A stretch of DNA of 64,000 nt from Pseudomonas paraeruginosa PA7 (GCF_000017205.1 NC_009656.1:2422001-2486000); one strand, 5' to 3'; positions 50,097 to 60,401 are shown, numbered from the stretch's first letter. Numbers and translations are program-made. Notes: generated by a model not told the origin, from the letters alone.

Positions 50097-50318
50097 GTGC
50101 TATGGCCGCATCAGCCGGGGCTCAGCTTCGCGCTGGTGGCCGCTTTCCTGGTGCCGTGCTGGCTAGCGCTCGACAACCACGGCGACTCCTCCATGAATGC
50201 GCCCGGGCTGCTCGCCTGCCTGCTGGTCTTCCCTGTCTGCGCCCTGTTGCTGCCCTCCAGCGCGGCGGCGTGCGTGCCCCAGCCGGCAGTACCGGAGAAA
50301 GAGCGCTGCGCTGGATGA
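50097..50318 (+). CDS. Small two-helix membrane protein
   Basis: 73 aa if started at GTG 50097, 41 aa if at ATG 50193. Two hydrophobic segments (LSFALVAAFLVPCWLAL, LLACLLVFPVCALLLPSSAA). A GGAGG lies 11 bases before the GTG. Weakly supported. Confidence 0.4.
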   Translation: MLWPHQPGLSFALVAAFLVPCWLALDNHGDSSMNAPGLLACLLVFPVCALLLPSSAAACVPQPAVPEKERCAG

Positions 50319-50454
50319 TCGACCTCGTGCCTTGGAGGGAACCGCTGCATTACGCGCTCGCCAATCGCCAGGGCGGTGCGCGGCCCGGGCAGGCGGCGGG
50401 CGGCGCGCCTGGTCGTTTGCCGACCTGGGCACGCAGCGCGAGCGATGAGCGGGC

Positions 50455-50838
50455 TCAGCGCTTCGGTGCAAACACCATCCGCACCGGAGCCTTGCCCTGC
50501 TGGCGCGATATCTCCGGCCCGTACTGGGGATTGAACGTCGGGTGCCAGGCGCGGAACTCGGTATTGGACAGCCACTCCAGCTGCAATTCATCCGCGGTGG
50601 CGCGCAGGTCGAACTGCGCGAGGGCGTTCAGTGCCGAGCTGCACTTTTCCGAGACGCCGGCTACGAGCAGGGAAACCTGTATCACTTCGCCTCGGCTCAA
50701 CAAGCCGTTCTCCGGGCATTTGCGCAGCTCGACGTGGTATCGCCCGTCGGGCGACGGCAGGTCGGAAACCAGCTGGTCGGGACCGCAGGCCGCGAGGAGC
50801 AGGGCCAGCGTCAGCAGAAGAAAGGGGCTTTTGTTCAT
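50455..50838 (-). CDS. Small lipoprotein
   Basis: 127 aa, GAGG 6 bases upstream of ATG 50838. Signal peptide with lipobox LAAC (Cys 18), then VSDLPSPDGRYHVELRKCPE and HPTFNPQYGPEI. A periplasm-facing lipoprotein of unknown role. Confidence 0.75.
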   Translation of the reverse strand: MNKSPFLLLTLALLLAACGPDQLVSDLPSPDGRYHVELRKCPENGLLSRGEVIQVSLLVAGVSEKCSSALNALAQFDLRATADELQLEWLSNTEFRAWHPTFNPQYGPEISRQQGKAPVRMVFAPKR

Positions 50839-50959
50839 CCATGGCCTCTGTCGTTCATCGGAAAAGGTCCGTCTCTTCCCCTCGGGAGAAAGGCAGCTAC
50901 AGGTGCGCAGCGTGACCGATCTGTGCCCGGGACGCCATAGCCCTGGCGTACCCGCGGCT

Positions 50960-51052
50960 TCAGATGGCGCCGAGCGCTTTCAGGATCAGATAGGTGCACA
51001 TGAGCACCCCGGCCATGGCCAGCAGGCTCACGGCGACAATGCTGAGTTTCAT
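50960..51052 (-). CDS. Single-span membrane peptide, 30 aa
   Basis: 30 aa behind GAGG with a 7-base spacing. MKLSIVAVSLLAMAGVLMCT and onward is one continuous membrane helix. It lies 121 bases upstream of the small lipoprotein on the same strand and may be co-transcribed. Function unknown. Confidence 0.5.
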   Translation of the reverse strand: MKLSIVAVSLLAMAGVLMCTYLILKALGAI

Positions 51053-51517
51053 CGTTTGTCCTCGTTGAACGGCGAAAGGCTGCTGTATCAAGGAGGAGAG
51101 AGGCAGCAGGGCGGGGGAAGCCCCGGGGGGATGAGCGACCCCCGGGGACTTCCGTGACCACCATAGGAGAAAGTCACAAGGATAAGGCTAGTCGTGTTTC
51201 GCCATGCGGCAAGCGAAGCGGTGCGGGCTTTCGCTCGCGCGCGAGGCTCCGTTGAGGCCGAGGGGCCTGGGCAGCGCGCTTCCAGGTGATCTCCGTGCGA
51301 GCCGTTGGAGAGTGGCGTAGGCGTTCATGCCGGCCTGGCGTGCTCGAACATGGAGCGCCACTGGCGCGGCGGTGCTGGCTGGCGGCGATGACCGTTGGTG
51401 GCGCGGCTGGTCACCGGCGAGACCCTGCGCGAGCAGCCGCTGGCGGATGGCCCGCGGCTGAGCGGCGCCTGCGTGGCCCATCGCTGCCGGCTGAGCCCGC
51501 GCTAGCCGCGCGCAACC
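51053..51517. other. Intergenic stretch with strong hairpin
   Basis: 465 bases. A hairpin with 9-base arms CCCCGGGGG/CCCCCGGGG lies near 51121-51147. A 97-codon minus frame (51188-51481) has no ribosome site and a shadow-like Arg/Pro/Ala composition, so I do not call it. Confidence 0.45.
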
Positions 51518-52597
51518 TCAGGGGGCCTCGCCGACGTCCAGTTCGATGAAGTCGAGAATCCCGGCCTCGCGATTGCCGAGTCGTTCCAGCTCTCGTCCGT
51601 CCAGCGCCTGCAACAGCGAAGCGCCATGCTCCAGGCGTGCGCCGGAGGTGTGCCGGGCCGCTTCGTGGCCGGGACTGAACAACCACGCCTGGGGATGCCG
51701 CGTGTGCCAGGCGGCGCGCGGCGAAAGGCTGACCTCGGTGCCGGCCGGATAGTGCCAATCGCCCAGTTGCAGTGGTGCGGCCAGCAGCGTGCCGCCGAGA
51801 CCGTAGAGCTTGCGCTGGCGATCGAAGGCCAGCGCCCCGCCGCTCAGCGCGATGCCGTGCACCGAGACCTGCTGGCCTGTTTCCGGCATCACCCGCCAGC
51901 GCTCGGCGTCGCGGTAGCCGTCGGTGTAGACCATGCCGTCGCTGGCGAACAGGCGCGCGCCGGCGGGCAACTCGATGGCGCCGGCGCGGTTGCCGGCCGC
52001 CAGGCTGCAATGCTCGAAGGCGGCGGGGCGACCGTCGCGCTCGCTGGCGAAGGCGATTTCCTGGCTGGCGTCGCAGCGCCAGCCGTCGATCTCGGCGACG
52101 CCGTCGCCGCGCAGGCGGATCGAGGTGGGATGGACGCCGGTGGTTGTCCAGGGTTCCTGCGGGTTCTCGTGCTCGCTCTGCAGCCAGCGTTGCAGGTGGC
52201 GGGTGGCGACGCCGCGGATCATCACCGGCGCGGGGAACTCGGCTTCGCGGAAGCTTTCCGGCTGCTGCCTGAGCTCCAGCTTCAAGCGGGTGCCGGCGGG
52301 CATCCCGATGCCGCCCAGGCGGGCCGGGTGCTCGAGTACCGCGGTATGCGCCGCCTCTTCGCGCGCCCGTTCGCGCTGGTACTGCCAGAGGCCGATCTCC
52401 AGCCAGGCGCGCAGCCCGAGCGGGACCAGCAGGAGCACCAGCAGCAGGCCGCGGCTCGGCCAGTGGCGGCGCAGGCGCTGGCGCGCGCGTGGGCTGAAGG
52501 CCAGGAGCAACAGCCAGGCCAGCAGCCAGAGGCCGGCGACCGTGGAGAGCAGGTAGATCAGCAGGACAGTCAGGGAAATCGGAGCGACGGGGATCAC
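51518..52597 (-). CDS. Membrane-anchored hypothetical protein
   Basis: 359 aa from GTG 52597, with AAGGA 7 bases upstream; frames before that have no site. Two N-terminal membrane helices (SLTVLLIYLLSTVAGLWLLA, GLLLVLLLVPLGLRAWLEIG), then a large periplasmic domain of beta pattern (LKLELRQQPESFREAEFPAP, FASDGMVYTDGYRDAERWRV). Family not recognised. Divergent from mcpN. Confidence 0.75.
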   Translation of the reverse strand: MIPVAPISLTVLLIYLLSTVAGLWLLAWLLLLAFSPRARQRLRRHWPSRGLLLVLLLVPLGLRAWLEIGLWQYQRERAREEAAHTAVLEHPARLGGIGMPAGTRLKLELRQQPESFREAEFPAPVMIRGVATRHLQRWLQSEHENPQEPWTTTGVHPTSIRLRGDGVAEIDGWRCDASQEIAFASERDGRPAAFEHCSLAAGNRAGAIELPAGARLFASDGMVYTDGYRDAERWRVMPETGQQVSVHGIALSGGALAFDRQRKLYGLGGTLLAAPLQLGDWHYPAGTEVSLSPRAAWHTRHPQAWLFSPGHEAARHTSGARLEHGASLLQALDGRELERLGNREAGILDFIELDVGEAP

Positions 52598-52844
52598 GCG
52601 GGCATCCTTGCGGGCAGTAGTTCCTGGGCGCCGCCGGCGCGGCTGGCGCCGGACGACCTGCCAGAGTTTACAGGGCGCGTCCGGTTGCCGCAGCGGCAAA
52701 CTGCCTTGAAACCCCGCCGGCCGCGGGCTGGCGCCGTGGTGACGGGCGCCGCCGCGGCGCACGCGCGGGAGTGGCTGCTCAAGCCGGGACGCGCCGGGCC
52801 GATGGGGTGGTTATCGGTTTCTGTAGTCCAGTGGGGAAAAGCCA

Positions 52845-54440
52845 ATGAACGAAAGCGTCGCCAGAGTGTTCGATCGGATCCTGCGGGGGCTCGGGCTGAA
52901 GACCCTGAACGCCCAGTTCCTGCTGTCCTACGCGTTGATGTTCGGCCTGGCTGCCTGCGCGTCGGTGGCGTTGTACCTGAGCATGTCGGTCTCGCCGGAA
53001 ACCATCAACGTGGCCGGGGCGCAGCGCATGCTCAGCCAGAAGATGGCCAGCGAGGCCCTGCAGTTGCGCCTCGGTGCCGGCGACGCGCAGGCGCTGGCCG
53101 CGACCATCGCCCAGTACGAGCGTTCGGCCGCCGACCTGGAGGCGGGCAACGCCGAGCGCAACGTCAGCCGGATGGGCGCGCCGGAGATCGCCACCCAGCG
53201 GCGGAAGGTCGAGCAGATATGGGGCGGCTACCGGACGTTGCTCGACCAGGTGGCGCAGCCCGCCAGCCGGGTCGACCTGCATGATTTCGCGCAGCGTTCC
53301 GCCGAGCTGCTGCGCGAGCTGAACAGCCAGGTGTCGCTGATGAGCGCGCGCGCCGACAGCGTCCAGCACCGCCAGATGTGGATCGCCTTCGGCTGCCTGC
53401 TGGCGATCCTGGTGCTGGTGGTGCTCGGCCGGCAGTTCGGCCTGGCGCCGCTGATGCGCCAACTGCGCGGGCTGGAGGTGGCGCTGACCGAGGTCGGCGC
53501 GGCGAACTTCACCCATGCCCTGGCGGCGGGCCACGCCGACAACGAGATCGGGCGCATCGTCGCCGGCTACGAGCGGATGCGCCAGGACGTCAGCGGCCTG
53601 CTGGCCGACGTCAAGCGCAGCGCGGAGCAGACCGACCGCGACGTGGCCGAGGCGCTGGAACAGGCGCTCGGCGCCGGCGACCAGGTGGCGCGCCAGCACC
53701 AGGATCTCGACCAGGTGGCCACCGCGATGAACGAGATGAGCGCCACCGTCGCCGAGGTCGCCCGTCACGCCAACCATGCGGCGCAGTCCACCCGCGACGC
53801 CGCGGCCCTGGCCCACGAGGGGCGGCGCCTGGTGGAGCACGCCAGCGGCCAGACCGGCGCGCTGGCGGCAGAACTGGAACACACCGCTCTGGCGCTGAAC
53901 ACCCTGCACCAGCATGCCGGCAGCGTCGGCCAGGTACTGACGGTGATCAGCAGCATCGCCGAGCAGACCAACCTGCTCGCGCTCAACGCCGCCATCGAGG
54001 CGGCGCGGGCAGGGGAGGCCGGGCGCGGCTTCGCGGTGGTGGCGGACGAGGTGCGCTCGCTGGCCAACCGCACCCAGCAGTCGACCCAGGAGATCCAGGG
54101 CCTGATCGAGCAGTTGCAGGATGGCGCCAACCAGGCGGTCGCCGCCATGCGTGGCAGCGCCAGCCACGCCCAGAGCAACCTCGCCGAGGCCGACAGCGCG
54201 GCCCAGGCGCTGGGGCGGATCGTCGGCACCGTCGAGGAACTGGATGGCCTCAACCAGCAGATCGCCACCGCCGCCGAAGAGCAGAGTCAGGTGGCCCAGG
54301 ACATCGACCGCAACATCACCAACGTTTCCGGACTCTCCGAGCAGGCCCACGAAGGGACCGCGGCGGTGCTCTCGGCCAACCAGCGGGTCAAGGAGCACAT
54401 GGCTGGCTTGCGCGTGGTGCTCGGCCGCTTCCGCACCTGA
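52845..54440 (+). CDS. mcpN: Chemoreceptor with PilJ sensor, McpN
   Basis: 531 aa. TM1 (residues about 24-46), a PilJ-type periplasmic sensor ([20 protein letters not shown]), TM2 (about 180-200), HAMP, then the MCP signalling domain with the hairpin tip [20 protein letters not shown]. In P. aeruginosa this receptor (PA2788, McpN) binds nitrate through its PilJ domain and mediates nitrate chemotaxis. Identity is from recall of the gene and its neighbours. Confidence 0.88.
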   Translation: MNESVARVFDRILRGLGLKTLNAQFLLSYALMFGLAACASVALYLSMSVSPETINVAGAQRMLSQKMASEALQLRLGAGDAQALAATIAQYERSAADLEAGNAERNVSRMGAPEIATQRRKVEQIWGGYRTLLDQVAQPASRVDLHDFAQRSAELLRELNSQVSLMSARADSVQHRQMWIAFGCLLAILVLVVLGRQFGLAPLMRQLRGLEVALTEVGAANFTHALAAGHADNEIGRIVAGYERMRQDVSGLLADVKRSAEQTDRDVAEALEQALGAGDQVARQHQDLDQVATAMNEMSATVAEVARHANHAAQSTRDAAALAHEGRRLVEHASGQTGALAAELEHTALALNTLHQHAGSVGQVLTVISSIAEQTNLLALNAAIEAARAGEAGRGFAVVADEVRSLANRTQQSTQEIQGLIEQLQDGANQAVAAMRGSASHAQSNLAEADSAAQALGRIVGTVEELDGLNQQIATAAEEQSQVAQDIDRNITNVSGLSEQAHEGTAAVLSANQRVKEHMAGLRVVLGRFRT

Positions 54441-54468
54441 GGCTGAACCACGCTCACCGGCGTCGACG

Positions 54469-55698
54469 CTAGTCGGCGGACAAGCTGCGGATCAGCGCTA
54501 CCGTCAGGTACAGGCGCGGGGCGATGCTGGACAGTTCGAGGTATTCCGCCTCGCTGTGCAGGCCGGCGCCGACCACGCCGAGGGTTTCCAGTACCGCCGG
54601 CCCGTCGCTGCCGGGCTGGTAGGCGTAGCCGGCGTCGGTGCCGAAACGCATGGCCACCGGTTCGATGCGCTTGCCGATTCGGCTGTAGAGCACCTGCGCG
54701 GTTTCCGCCAGGCGCTGCGAGGCGGGGTTCTTCACCAGCGGTGGGCGGCCCTTGTCGAGACGCACGCTGACCTGGGTACCGGCGACCAGGCGTTCGCCGA
54801 TCAGCTTCCGGGCGTCGGCCAGCACCCTTTCGCTCTCGGCCGGGTCCGAATAACGCATGTCGGCTTCCGCCGAGGCCTCTGCGGGGATGATGTTGCGTTT
54901 CTCGCCGCCGCTGGCGAGGGTCCAGTTCACCGTGGTGCCTTTCGCCGGATCGCCGAGGTCCTTGAGACGCAGCAGCTGGTGCGACAGTTCGAGAAGAGCG
55001 TTGCGGCCCTGCTCGGGCGCCGAGCCGGCGTGCGAGGCACGGCCCTTCACATCGAGGAACAGGCCGTTGATGCCGTTGGTGGCGATGGTCACCGCGTCCC
55101 GGTCCGGTGGCTCGTAGGAAAAGACGTAATCCTGCTGGCGGGCCAGCTCGGCGATCAGTTGCCTCGAGCCGGCGGAACCGGTTTCCTCGTCGGGATTGAA
55201 CAGCACGGTGATCCGCCCGTAGTCCTTGAAGCCTTGCTGCTTGAGCAGGGCCAGGGCGTGCAGCACCATCGCCACGCCACCCTTGGCGTCGGCCACGCCG
55301 GGTCCATAGGCGCGCCCGGCGTCCTGGCGGAAGGGACGCGCGGCGGCGCTGCCGGCGGCGAACACGGTGTCGTAGTGGATCATCAGCAGGAAGCGCTTGC
55401 TGCCGGTGCCGTCGAAGGTGGCTACCAGGTTGTCGCCGGCCGAGGGTGTCGCCGGTGCGCTGCGTACCTGTGCGCCGAGGGCTTGCAGGCGTTCGGCGAG
55501 CAGCGCGGACAACTGGCCCAGGCCTTCGGCCTGGCCGGTGCCGCTGTCCACCGCCACCAGTTGCCGGAGCGTGTCGAGGTAGGCCGGGCGTTCGGCCTCG
55601 GCCTGGCGCAGCAACTCGGCGGCTGGCGGAGCGGCGGCGAAGGCGCCGGGAGCGAGCAGGAAGGAAAGGGTGAGGGGCAGCAGGCGATGGGCGTGCAC
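54469..55698 (-). CDS. cpg2: Glutamate carboxypeptidase, CPG2-type M20
   Basis: 409 aa with signal peptide (LLPLTLSFLLAPGAFA). M20 zinc site in order: LLMIHYDTVF, GPGVADAKGG (bridging Asp), NPDEETGSAGS (Glu base and ligand) and GAGLHSEAEY (last His). Dimerisation domain in between. Releases C-terminal glutamate from folate-like substrates in the periplasm. Convergent with mcpN. Confidence 0.9.
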   Translation of the reverse strand: MHAHRLLPLTLSFLLAPGAFAAAPPAAELLRQAEAERPAYLDTLRQLVAVDSGTGQAEGLGQLSALLAERLQALGAQVRSAPATPSAGDNLVATFDGTGSKRFLLMIHYDTVFAAGSAAARPFRQDAGRAYGPGVADAKGGVAMVLHALALLKQQGFKDYGRITVLFNPDEETGSAGSRQLIAELARQQDYVFSYEPPDRDAVTIATNGINGLFLDVKGRASHAGSAPEQGRNALLELSHQLLRLKDLGDPAKGTTVNWTLASGGEKRNIIPAEASAEADMRYSDPAESERVLADARKLIGERLVAGTQVSVRLDKGRPPLVKNPASQRLAETAQVLYSRIGKRIEPVAMRFGTDAGYAYQPGSDGPAVLETLGVVGAGLHSEAEYLELSSIAPRLYLTVALIRSLSAD

Positions 55699-55839
55699 GG
55701 AAGGTCCTCGTCTGGCGGTCGGCGGCTGGCTGGGAACCGCAAGGTTCCGCGCCGTTTACCCGATTGACCTTAGGTCATGGGGCGCTTTCCGCCAACCGTG
55801 CCTCGACTTGCGCAGCGCCTCCAGCTGCGGGGCGGGCCA

Positions 55840-56016
55840 CTATTCCGGCAGGTCCGCCGGCCGGGACTCCAGGCGGACTCCGCCGGGGCATGCCGGGATC
55901 TCGGACAGCAGGGCGGCCCAGCGCTGGATGGGTGCGATCACCTTCACCGAGGCGGCGGCGAAGACTGAGCGGTTCCTCATGGACGGGGCGATGGTGTGGT
56001 GAAACGATGAGTTCAT
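55840..56016 (-). CDS. Possible small ORF or gene remnant
   Basis: 58 aa from ATG 56016. MNSSFHHTIAPSMRNRSVFA then APIQRWAALLSEIPACPGGV. No ribosome site or family. It lies between mep72 and cpg2, where I expect small hypothetical genes in other strains. Low confidence; could be a remnant. Confidence 0.25.
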   Translation of the reverse strand: MNSSFHHTIAPSMRNRSVFAAASVKVIAPIQRWAALLSEIPACPGGVRLESRPADLPE

Positions 56017-56079
56017 GATCGAGGCCAGGCGCCGGCGCTCCCGTCCGTGCCCAACGGATGGGCACGGACGGGAACCGGA

Positions 56080-57879
56080 TCACTGCTGGAGCAACTGGAC
56101 GTTGTCGATGAACATCGACTCCTGGCGGTTACCGCTGAGGATCATCAGCTCGGCGCGCTTGATCCGGCCTTTCGGCAGCTGCAGCCGGCCGCGCAGGCTG
56201 GCCCAGCGGCCACTGTCGACCACCTGGTAGCCCAGTGGCAGGTAGGTGCCGGGCCGGCCTTCGCTTTCCAGGTAGAGATAGGCGTAGGTCATCGCGCGCG
56301 GGCCGCGACCGTCTCCGACCCGCACAGCGGCGCTGAACGCGTATGCCTTGCCTTCCTCCAGGTTGCCCAGCAGGCTGGTACTGGCGCCGGTGCCGTCATG
56401 GCGCCGCTGGTAGGCTTCCAGGGCCAGGCGGCCGGCGGCGGCGGTACGGCTGGCACGGGCGTCGGCGTGAAGGCCGCTCCAGCCGCCGATGCCTTGCTCG
56501 AAGTCATAGGCGATGCGTTGCGCCGCCGGCGGTACGCCGGGCGGCGTGGCCTGGGCTTCCTGCAGGTTCATCTCGTCGACCAGCAGGCTGGCGCCGCTGT
56601 CGCTCCAGATCGCCACGTAGAGGTTGCGCTGGTCGGCGGCGGGGCGGTAGTCGAACGCCTTCTCCAGGCGGCTGAACTCGTTGCCGGCGACCGACAGCTG
56701 AACGCTCTGCGCCGAACTGTAGGCCAGGGCGCCGCGGGCGTTTTCGCTGAGCAGGGCCATGCGTACCGTGTCGCGGGTATTGGCGGCCCTGAGCATGACC
56801 TTGCCGCTGAGCCGGTAGCGGGTTCCCGCGCGCAGGTCGACGGGGCGGACCAGCAGGTCGAAGCCTCGGTTGTCGAGCAGCAGGGCATTGTCGCGGCAGC
56901 CCTTGGCGACGTTCACCAGGCTCAGCCGGGCCTGGCCGAACAGCGCGCGCCAACCGTCCATGACGGCGAACTCGCCATCGCCGAGCAGGCCGCCGAGCCC
57001 GGTTTTCTCGCACCATGGCAGTTCCGGCTGGGTCGGTGTGTCGCCGTCGTCCGGCCCGGGGTTGGCCGTGCCAGGCACCCTGGTCGGTCGGAAGTCGGCG
57101 ATCTGCGTGGCCATGCTGTTGAGTGCGCGCACCGCATCGGCGTGGTCCTCACGACCGCAGGGCTGGCCGGCGCATTCGGCGTTGACCAGGCGTGGGTTGG
57201 CGAAGAACGGTGCCTGCCTGTAGGTGCCGAAGGCGTGCGGGTAGGCCATGATGGTGGCGAAGCGGCCCTGCACGCCGTAGCCGCGGCTCCACTCGTGGGT
57301 GCCGCTGTGGGCGTAGCGCGGGTCGTAGTAGCGCGACTCCTGGTCCTGCTCGTAGGAGTGGCGCAGGCCCATGTTGTGGCCCGCCTCGTGGGCGAAGGTG
57401 TTGAGGCCGCAGTCGACGCCGGTGAGGTTGTAGGCGATGTCCTTGGCGTTGCTGAAGAAACGCCCGCTGTTCTTCTCGCCCGAGCCCATGTAGCCGATGC
57501 CGCAGGTGGTATAGCCGTTGCCGCTGCTCTGCGCCAGGTTGACCAGGCTGACCAGGTCGGCACCGTATTGCTCGCGCAGGCGCTGCACCTGTGGGTCGCT
57601 CCTGAGGCGATCGAGGTTGGCGCTGGTCACCGTGGGGTAGTCGGCCCAGTCGAGACGCTGCTTGTGCACCAGGCGCAGGCGCAGGTCGACGCCGCTCTTC
57701 TCGTAGGCGGTATTGGCGAACTCGATGTAGCTGGCGATCCGCGCGTCGATGTCGCGGCCGTTGACGGTCTGGGTTGCCGCGGGGGTATAGAGGACCATGA
57801 TGTCGACGGTCTTCGGCGCGGCCTGGGCGGCGGAGGCCGCCACCAGGGCGAGGGTGGAGCAGAGCAGGGATGTCTTCAT
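56080..57879 (-). CDS. mep72: Metzincin protease Mep72
   Basis: 599 aa from MKTSLLCSTL with signal peptide ending SAAQA. Reprolysin-like M12 domain with the metzincin zinc site HEAGHNMGLRH (residues 164-174). Two C-terminal beta-rich domains, each ending in the phrase SxxxLVDEMNLQEA or ESMFIDNVQLLQ, are likely carbohydrate-binding modules. In P. aeruginosa PA2783 (Mep72) is secreted mainly in biofilms and cleaves flagellum-related proteins. It follows bamI on the same strand after 76 bases. Confidence 0.9.
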   Translation of the reverse strand: MKTSLLCSTLALVAASAAQAAPKTVDIMVLYTPAATQTVNGRDIDARIASYIEFANTAYEKSGVDLRLRLVHKQRLDWADYPTVTSANLDRLRSDPQVQRLREQYGADLVSLVNLAQSSGNGYTTCGIGYMGSGEKNSGRFFSNAKDIAYNLTGVDCGLNTFAHEAGHNMGLRHSYEQDQESRYYDPRYAHSGTHEWSRGYGVQGRFATIMAYPHAFGTYRQAPFFANPRLVNAECAGQPCGREDHADAVRALNSMATQIADFRPTRVPGTANPGPDDGDTPTQPELPWCEKTGLGGLLGDGEFAVMDGWRALFGQARLSLVNVAKGCRDNALLLDNRGFDLLVRPVDLRAGTRYRLSGKVMLRAANTRDTVRMALLSENARGALAYSSAQSVQLSVAGNEFSRLEKAFDYRPAADQRNLYVAIWSDSGASLLVDEMNLQEAQATPPGVPPAAQRIAYDFEQGIGGWSGLHADARASRTAAAGRLALEAYQRRHDGTGASTSLLGNLEEGKAYAFSAAVRVGDGRGPRAMTYAYLYLESEGRPGTYLPLGYQVVDSGRWASLRGRLQLPKGRIKRAELMILSGNRQESMFIDNVQLLQQ

Positions 57880-57955
57880 GGGTTGCCTGTGTTCGGACAA
57901 TAGGAGGCCATGGCGCCCCGAGGGCACCGTTGCAAAAGGCCTGGGAAAGAGCGCC

Positions 57956-58615
57956 TCAGCCCTGGGCGGGCGGCGGCATCGGCGGCAGTTCGGCGAACGG
58001 CGCGTCGACGTGGTCGCCGTGCGGATCGCTGCGCGCGGCGAGGTCGTTCTCGTCGATCACGCGGGTCTTGCCGCTGCGGTTGTCGACGATGATCGAATAG
58101 CTGCCATCGAGGGTGGCGACGTTGATGTGGGTCTCCAGGCTGCCACGCACCACGGTCAGGCTTTCCGCCTCGTCGCCGTCCACCAGGCCGCCGCGCCAGA
58201 CCGGCAGGCCGGCGCTGTTGTGGGTGCTCGCCAGGCGCGCCTGCAAGGGGCGCTCGCGGCCGGGCAGGCTCATTTCCAGGACCTGGCCGAGCGCCAGCGC
58301 GTCGAGCTGTTCGGGCTCGACCTGGGTCTGGTATTCCGGGATGCCCTGGGCGTTGTCGCGGCTGCGCAGCTGTCCGCTCCAGAGCGTCACCCGCTGCGGG
58401 GCGGTCGGTGTCGCGACGGGGGCCGGGGCGAGGCTGCCGGAGTTCGCCAGCGGCAGCGTCGCGCTCGCCGCGGACGGCGGAGCGGCCGGGGCAACGGCGG
58501 GGGCCTGGCGGGCCTGCGAGGGAGCCTCCGGTGGCGCCGGGTCGAGCAGCCAGCCGCCAACCAGCGCACCGCCGATGGCGGCGGCCGAGGCGGCGTAGAT
58601 CCATGTCTTGGCCAC
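57956..58615 (-). CDS. bamI: Mep72 partner BamI
   Basis: 219 aa from GTG 58615 behind GAGGAG (7-base spacing). One N-terminal hydrophobic anchor (WIYAASAAAIGGALVGGWLL), a long Pro/Ala linker and a compact domain (VTLWSGQLRSRDNAQGIPEY, ETHINVATLDGSYSIIVDN). In PAO1 the gene beside mep72 (PA2782, bamI) encodes the protein that binds and inhibits Mep72 before export; the order here agrees. Confidence 0.85.
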   Translation of the reverse strand: MAKTWIYAASAAAIGGALVGGWLLDPAPPEAPSQARQAPAVAPAAPPSAASATLPLANSGSLAPAPVATPTAPQRVTLWSGQLRSRDNAQGIPEYQTQVEPEQLDALALGQVLEMSLPGRERPLQARLASTHNSAGLPVWRGGLVDGDEAESLTVVRGSLETHINVATLDGSYSIIVDNRSGKTRVIDENDLAARSDPHGDHVDAPFAELPPMPPPAQG

Positions 58616-58792
58616 GTTGTTTCTCCTCTGAGTGAAGGTGGCGCGGAGTCTAGGAAGAAGCCCCGCCGGTAGAGGCGGCAGCCGTTCACATTTGCGCCAG
58701 GCGGCGTCGCGGCGTGGCGAAACTGCGAATCAGGCCGGCACGGCGCGGGTTGCAGGTCACGTGCGCTCTGTGCGCTGCGGCAAGGCTGGCAA

Positions 58793-59692
58793 TCAGCCGC
58801 CACGCTGCTCGCGGCGGAAGGCGCCGGGCACCTGGCCGGTCTCGCGCTTGAAGAACTTGACGAAGTTACTTGGCTCGTCGAAGCCGAGGCGTTCGGCGAT
58901 GGCCGCCACCGTTTCGTCGGTATGCGCGAGCAGGCGCCTGGCCTCCAGGGCGATCCGCGCCGACAGCCAGGCCTTCGCGGTGACCCCGGCCACCGCCTGG
59001 CTGGCGCGGCTCAGGCTGCGTTCGGAAATACCGAGCAGACGGGCGTACTCGCCGATCCGGTGATGACGCTGGAAGTTTCCCGTCACCGCCTCCCTGAAGC
59101 GGTTGAAGCGCTGCAGTTCGGCGCCGCTGGCGAGCGGCGCGAGCCGGGAGTCGCGGGCGACCAGGTCGAGGCGCAGGAGCAGTGCCTGCAACTGGTGGCG
59201 CAGCAGGCTGTGGCGCACGGCGCGGCTTTGCCGGAGCCGGGCGTCGCGGGCCATCTGCCGCAGCGCCTGCAAGCAGCTGCGTCGCTCGTCGGCGGCGGGC
59301 GCGAGGAGCGCGGGCAGGGCCTCGAGGCAGACGCCGACCGCCAGTTCCTCGGCCGTTCCGCCGCGCCCGGGCGGGGCGAGGAACTCGGGGCGGAACAGCA
59401 GCAGCCAGCCGGACCAGTCGGCGCTGCCGTCGAAACGATGCACCTGGCCAGGCTGGATGACCAGCCAGTTGCCGGCTTCCGCGCGGTGCGGGCGGAAGTC
59501 GATCCAGTGGGTGCAGCATCCGCGGGTGACGGCCAGCAACAGGTGGAAGTCGGTGCGTTGCAAGGCGTGCAGGTGGGCCGGGGTGGTACGCCGACGCAAT
59601 TCGTCGAAGGCGACGACCTCCAGGTCGAGGGCATATTCGCCCGGCGGCGCGTAGCGCACCTGCTCGACCGTACGGGAAAGGGAAGGCTGCAC
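58793..59692 (-). CDS. AraC-family regulator
   Basis: 299 aa if started at GTG 59692; longer starts (59779, 59827) would run into the divergent flavodoxin gene. An N-terminal cupin-like sensor (CCTHWIDFRPHRAEAGNWLV, IQPGQVHRFD) and a C-terminal pair of HTH motifs (RIGEYARLLGISERSLSRAS, VAAIAERLGFDEPSNFVKFF). Divergent position over 133 bases suggests that it controls the flavodoxin-dehydrogenase pair. Effector unknown. Confidence 0.82.
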   Translation of the reverse strand: MQPSLSRTVEQVRYAPPGEYALDLEVVAFDELRRRTTPAHLHALQRTDFHLLLAVTRGCCTHWIDFRPHRAEAGNWLVIQPGQVHRFDGSADWSGWLLLFRPEFLAPPGRGGTAEELAVGVCLEALPALLAPAADERRSCLQALRQMARDARLRQSRAVRHSLLRHQLQALLLRLDLVARDSRLAPLASGAELQRFNRFREAVTGNFQRHHRIGEYARLLGISERSLSRASQAVAGVTAKAWLSARIALEARRLLAHTDETVAAIAERLGFDEPSNFVKFFKRETGQVPGAFRREQRGG

Positions 59693-59825
59693 GAGATTGT
59701 CCAGTTTCGACCATCCAGGGGCCTGAATATACCTCGTCCGCCAGGTGCCGGCTGCGCACAATCCCGGCGGACGGCGCATCCCATCCGGGACCGCCGGATC
59801 CGACCAGGTATTGCGGGAGACGAGC

Positions 59826-60401
59826 ATGAGTGCGATTGCGATCGTGTATTACAGTGGCTACGGGCATACCGCCCGGTTGGCCGAAGCGGTGCGGGAAGGC
59901 GCGCAGTCGGTGCCCGGGAGCCGGGTCAGCGTGCACGCCATCGATCCCGAAGGAAACCTCTCCGAGGCGTCCTGGCAGGCACTGGAAGAGGCCGACGCCA
60001 TCGTCTATGGCAGCCCGACCTACATGGGCGGGCCGGCCTGGCAGTTCAAGAAGTTCGCCGACGCCACCGCCAAGGCCTGGTTCGTCCAGCGCTGGAAGGA
60101 CAAGGTGGCCGCAGGCTTCACCAATTCCGCCTCGGTGAACGGCGACAAGTTCGCCACCATCGCCTATTTCTTCACCTTGTCCCAGCAGCACGGACAGCTC
60201 TGGGTCGGCACCGGGTTGCTGCCGGCGAATACCCGCGCCAACGGCCCCGCGGACGTCAACTGGAGCGGAGGCTTCGCCGGGGTGCTGGCGATCTCGCCGT
60301 CGGACGCGACGGCGGACGAGGCGCCGCGCGGCGGCGACTTGCAGACCGCGCGCCTGCTCGGCGCGCGGGTGGCCGAGGTCGGGGCGCGCCTGGCCGCCTG
60401 A
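59826..60401 (+). CDS. Flavodoxin / NAD(P)H:quinone oxidoreductase-like
   Basis: 191 aa, GGGAG 6 bases upstream. Flavodoxin phosphate loop YYSGYGHTARLAEAV (residues 8-22) and flavin-binding GSPTYMGGPAWQFKKF identify a WrbA-type FMN enzyme. Two-electron reduction of quinones is the family activity. Followed after 52 bases by the dehydrogenase. Confidence 0.85.
   Translation: MSAIAIVYYSGYGHTARLAEAVREGAQSVPGSRVSVHAIDPEGNLSEASWQALEEADAIVYGSPTYMGGPAWQFKKFADATAKAWFVQRWKDKVAAGFTNSASVNGDKFATIAYFFTLSQQHGQLWVGTGLLPANTRANGPADVNWSGGFAGVLAISPSDATADEAPRGGDLQTARLLGARVAEVGARLAA

Noticed and set aside
51188-51481. 97-codon minus ORF
   Set aside because: No ribosome site, Arg/Ala/Pro-rich shadow-like composition, no family match.
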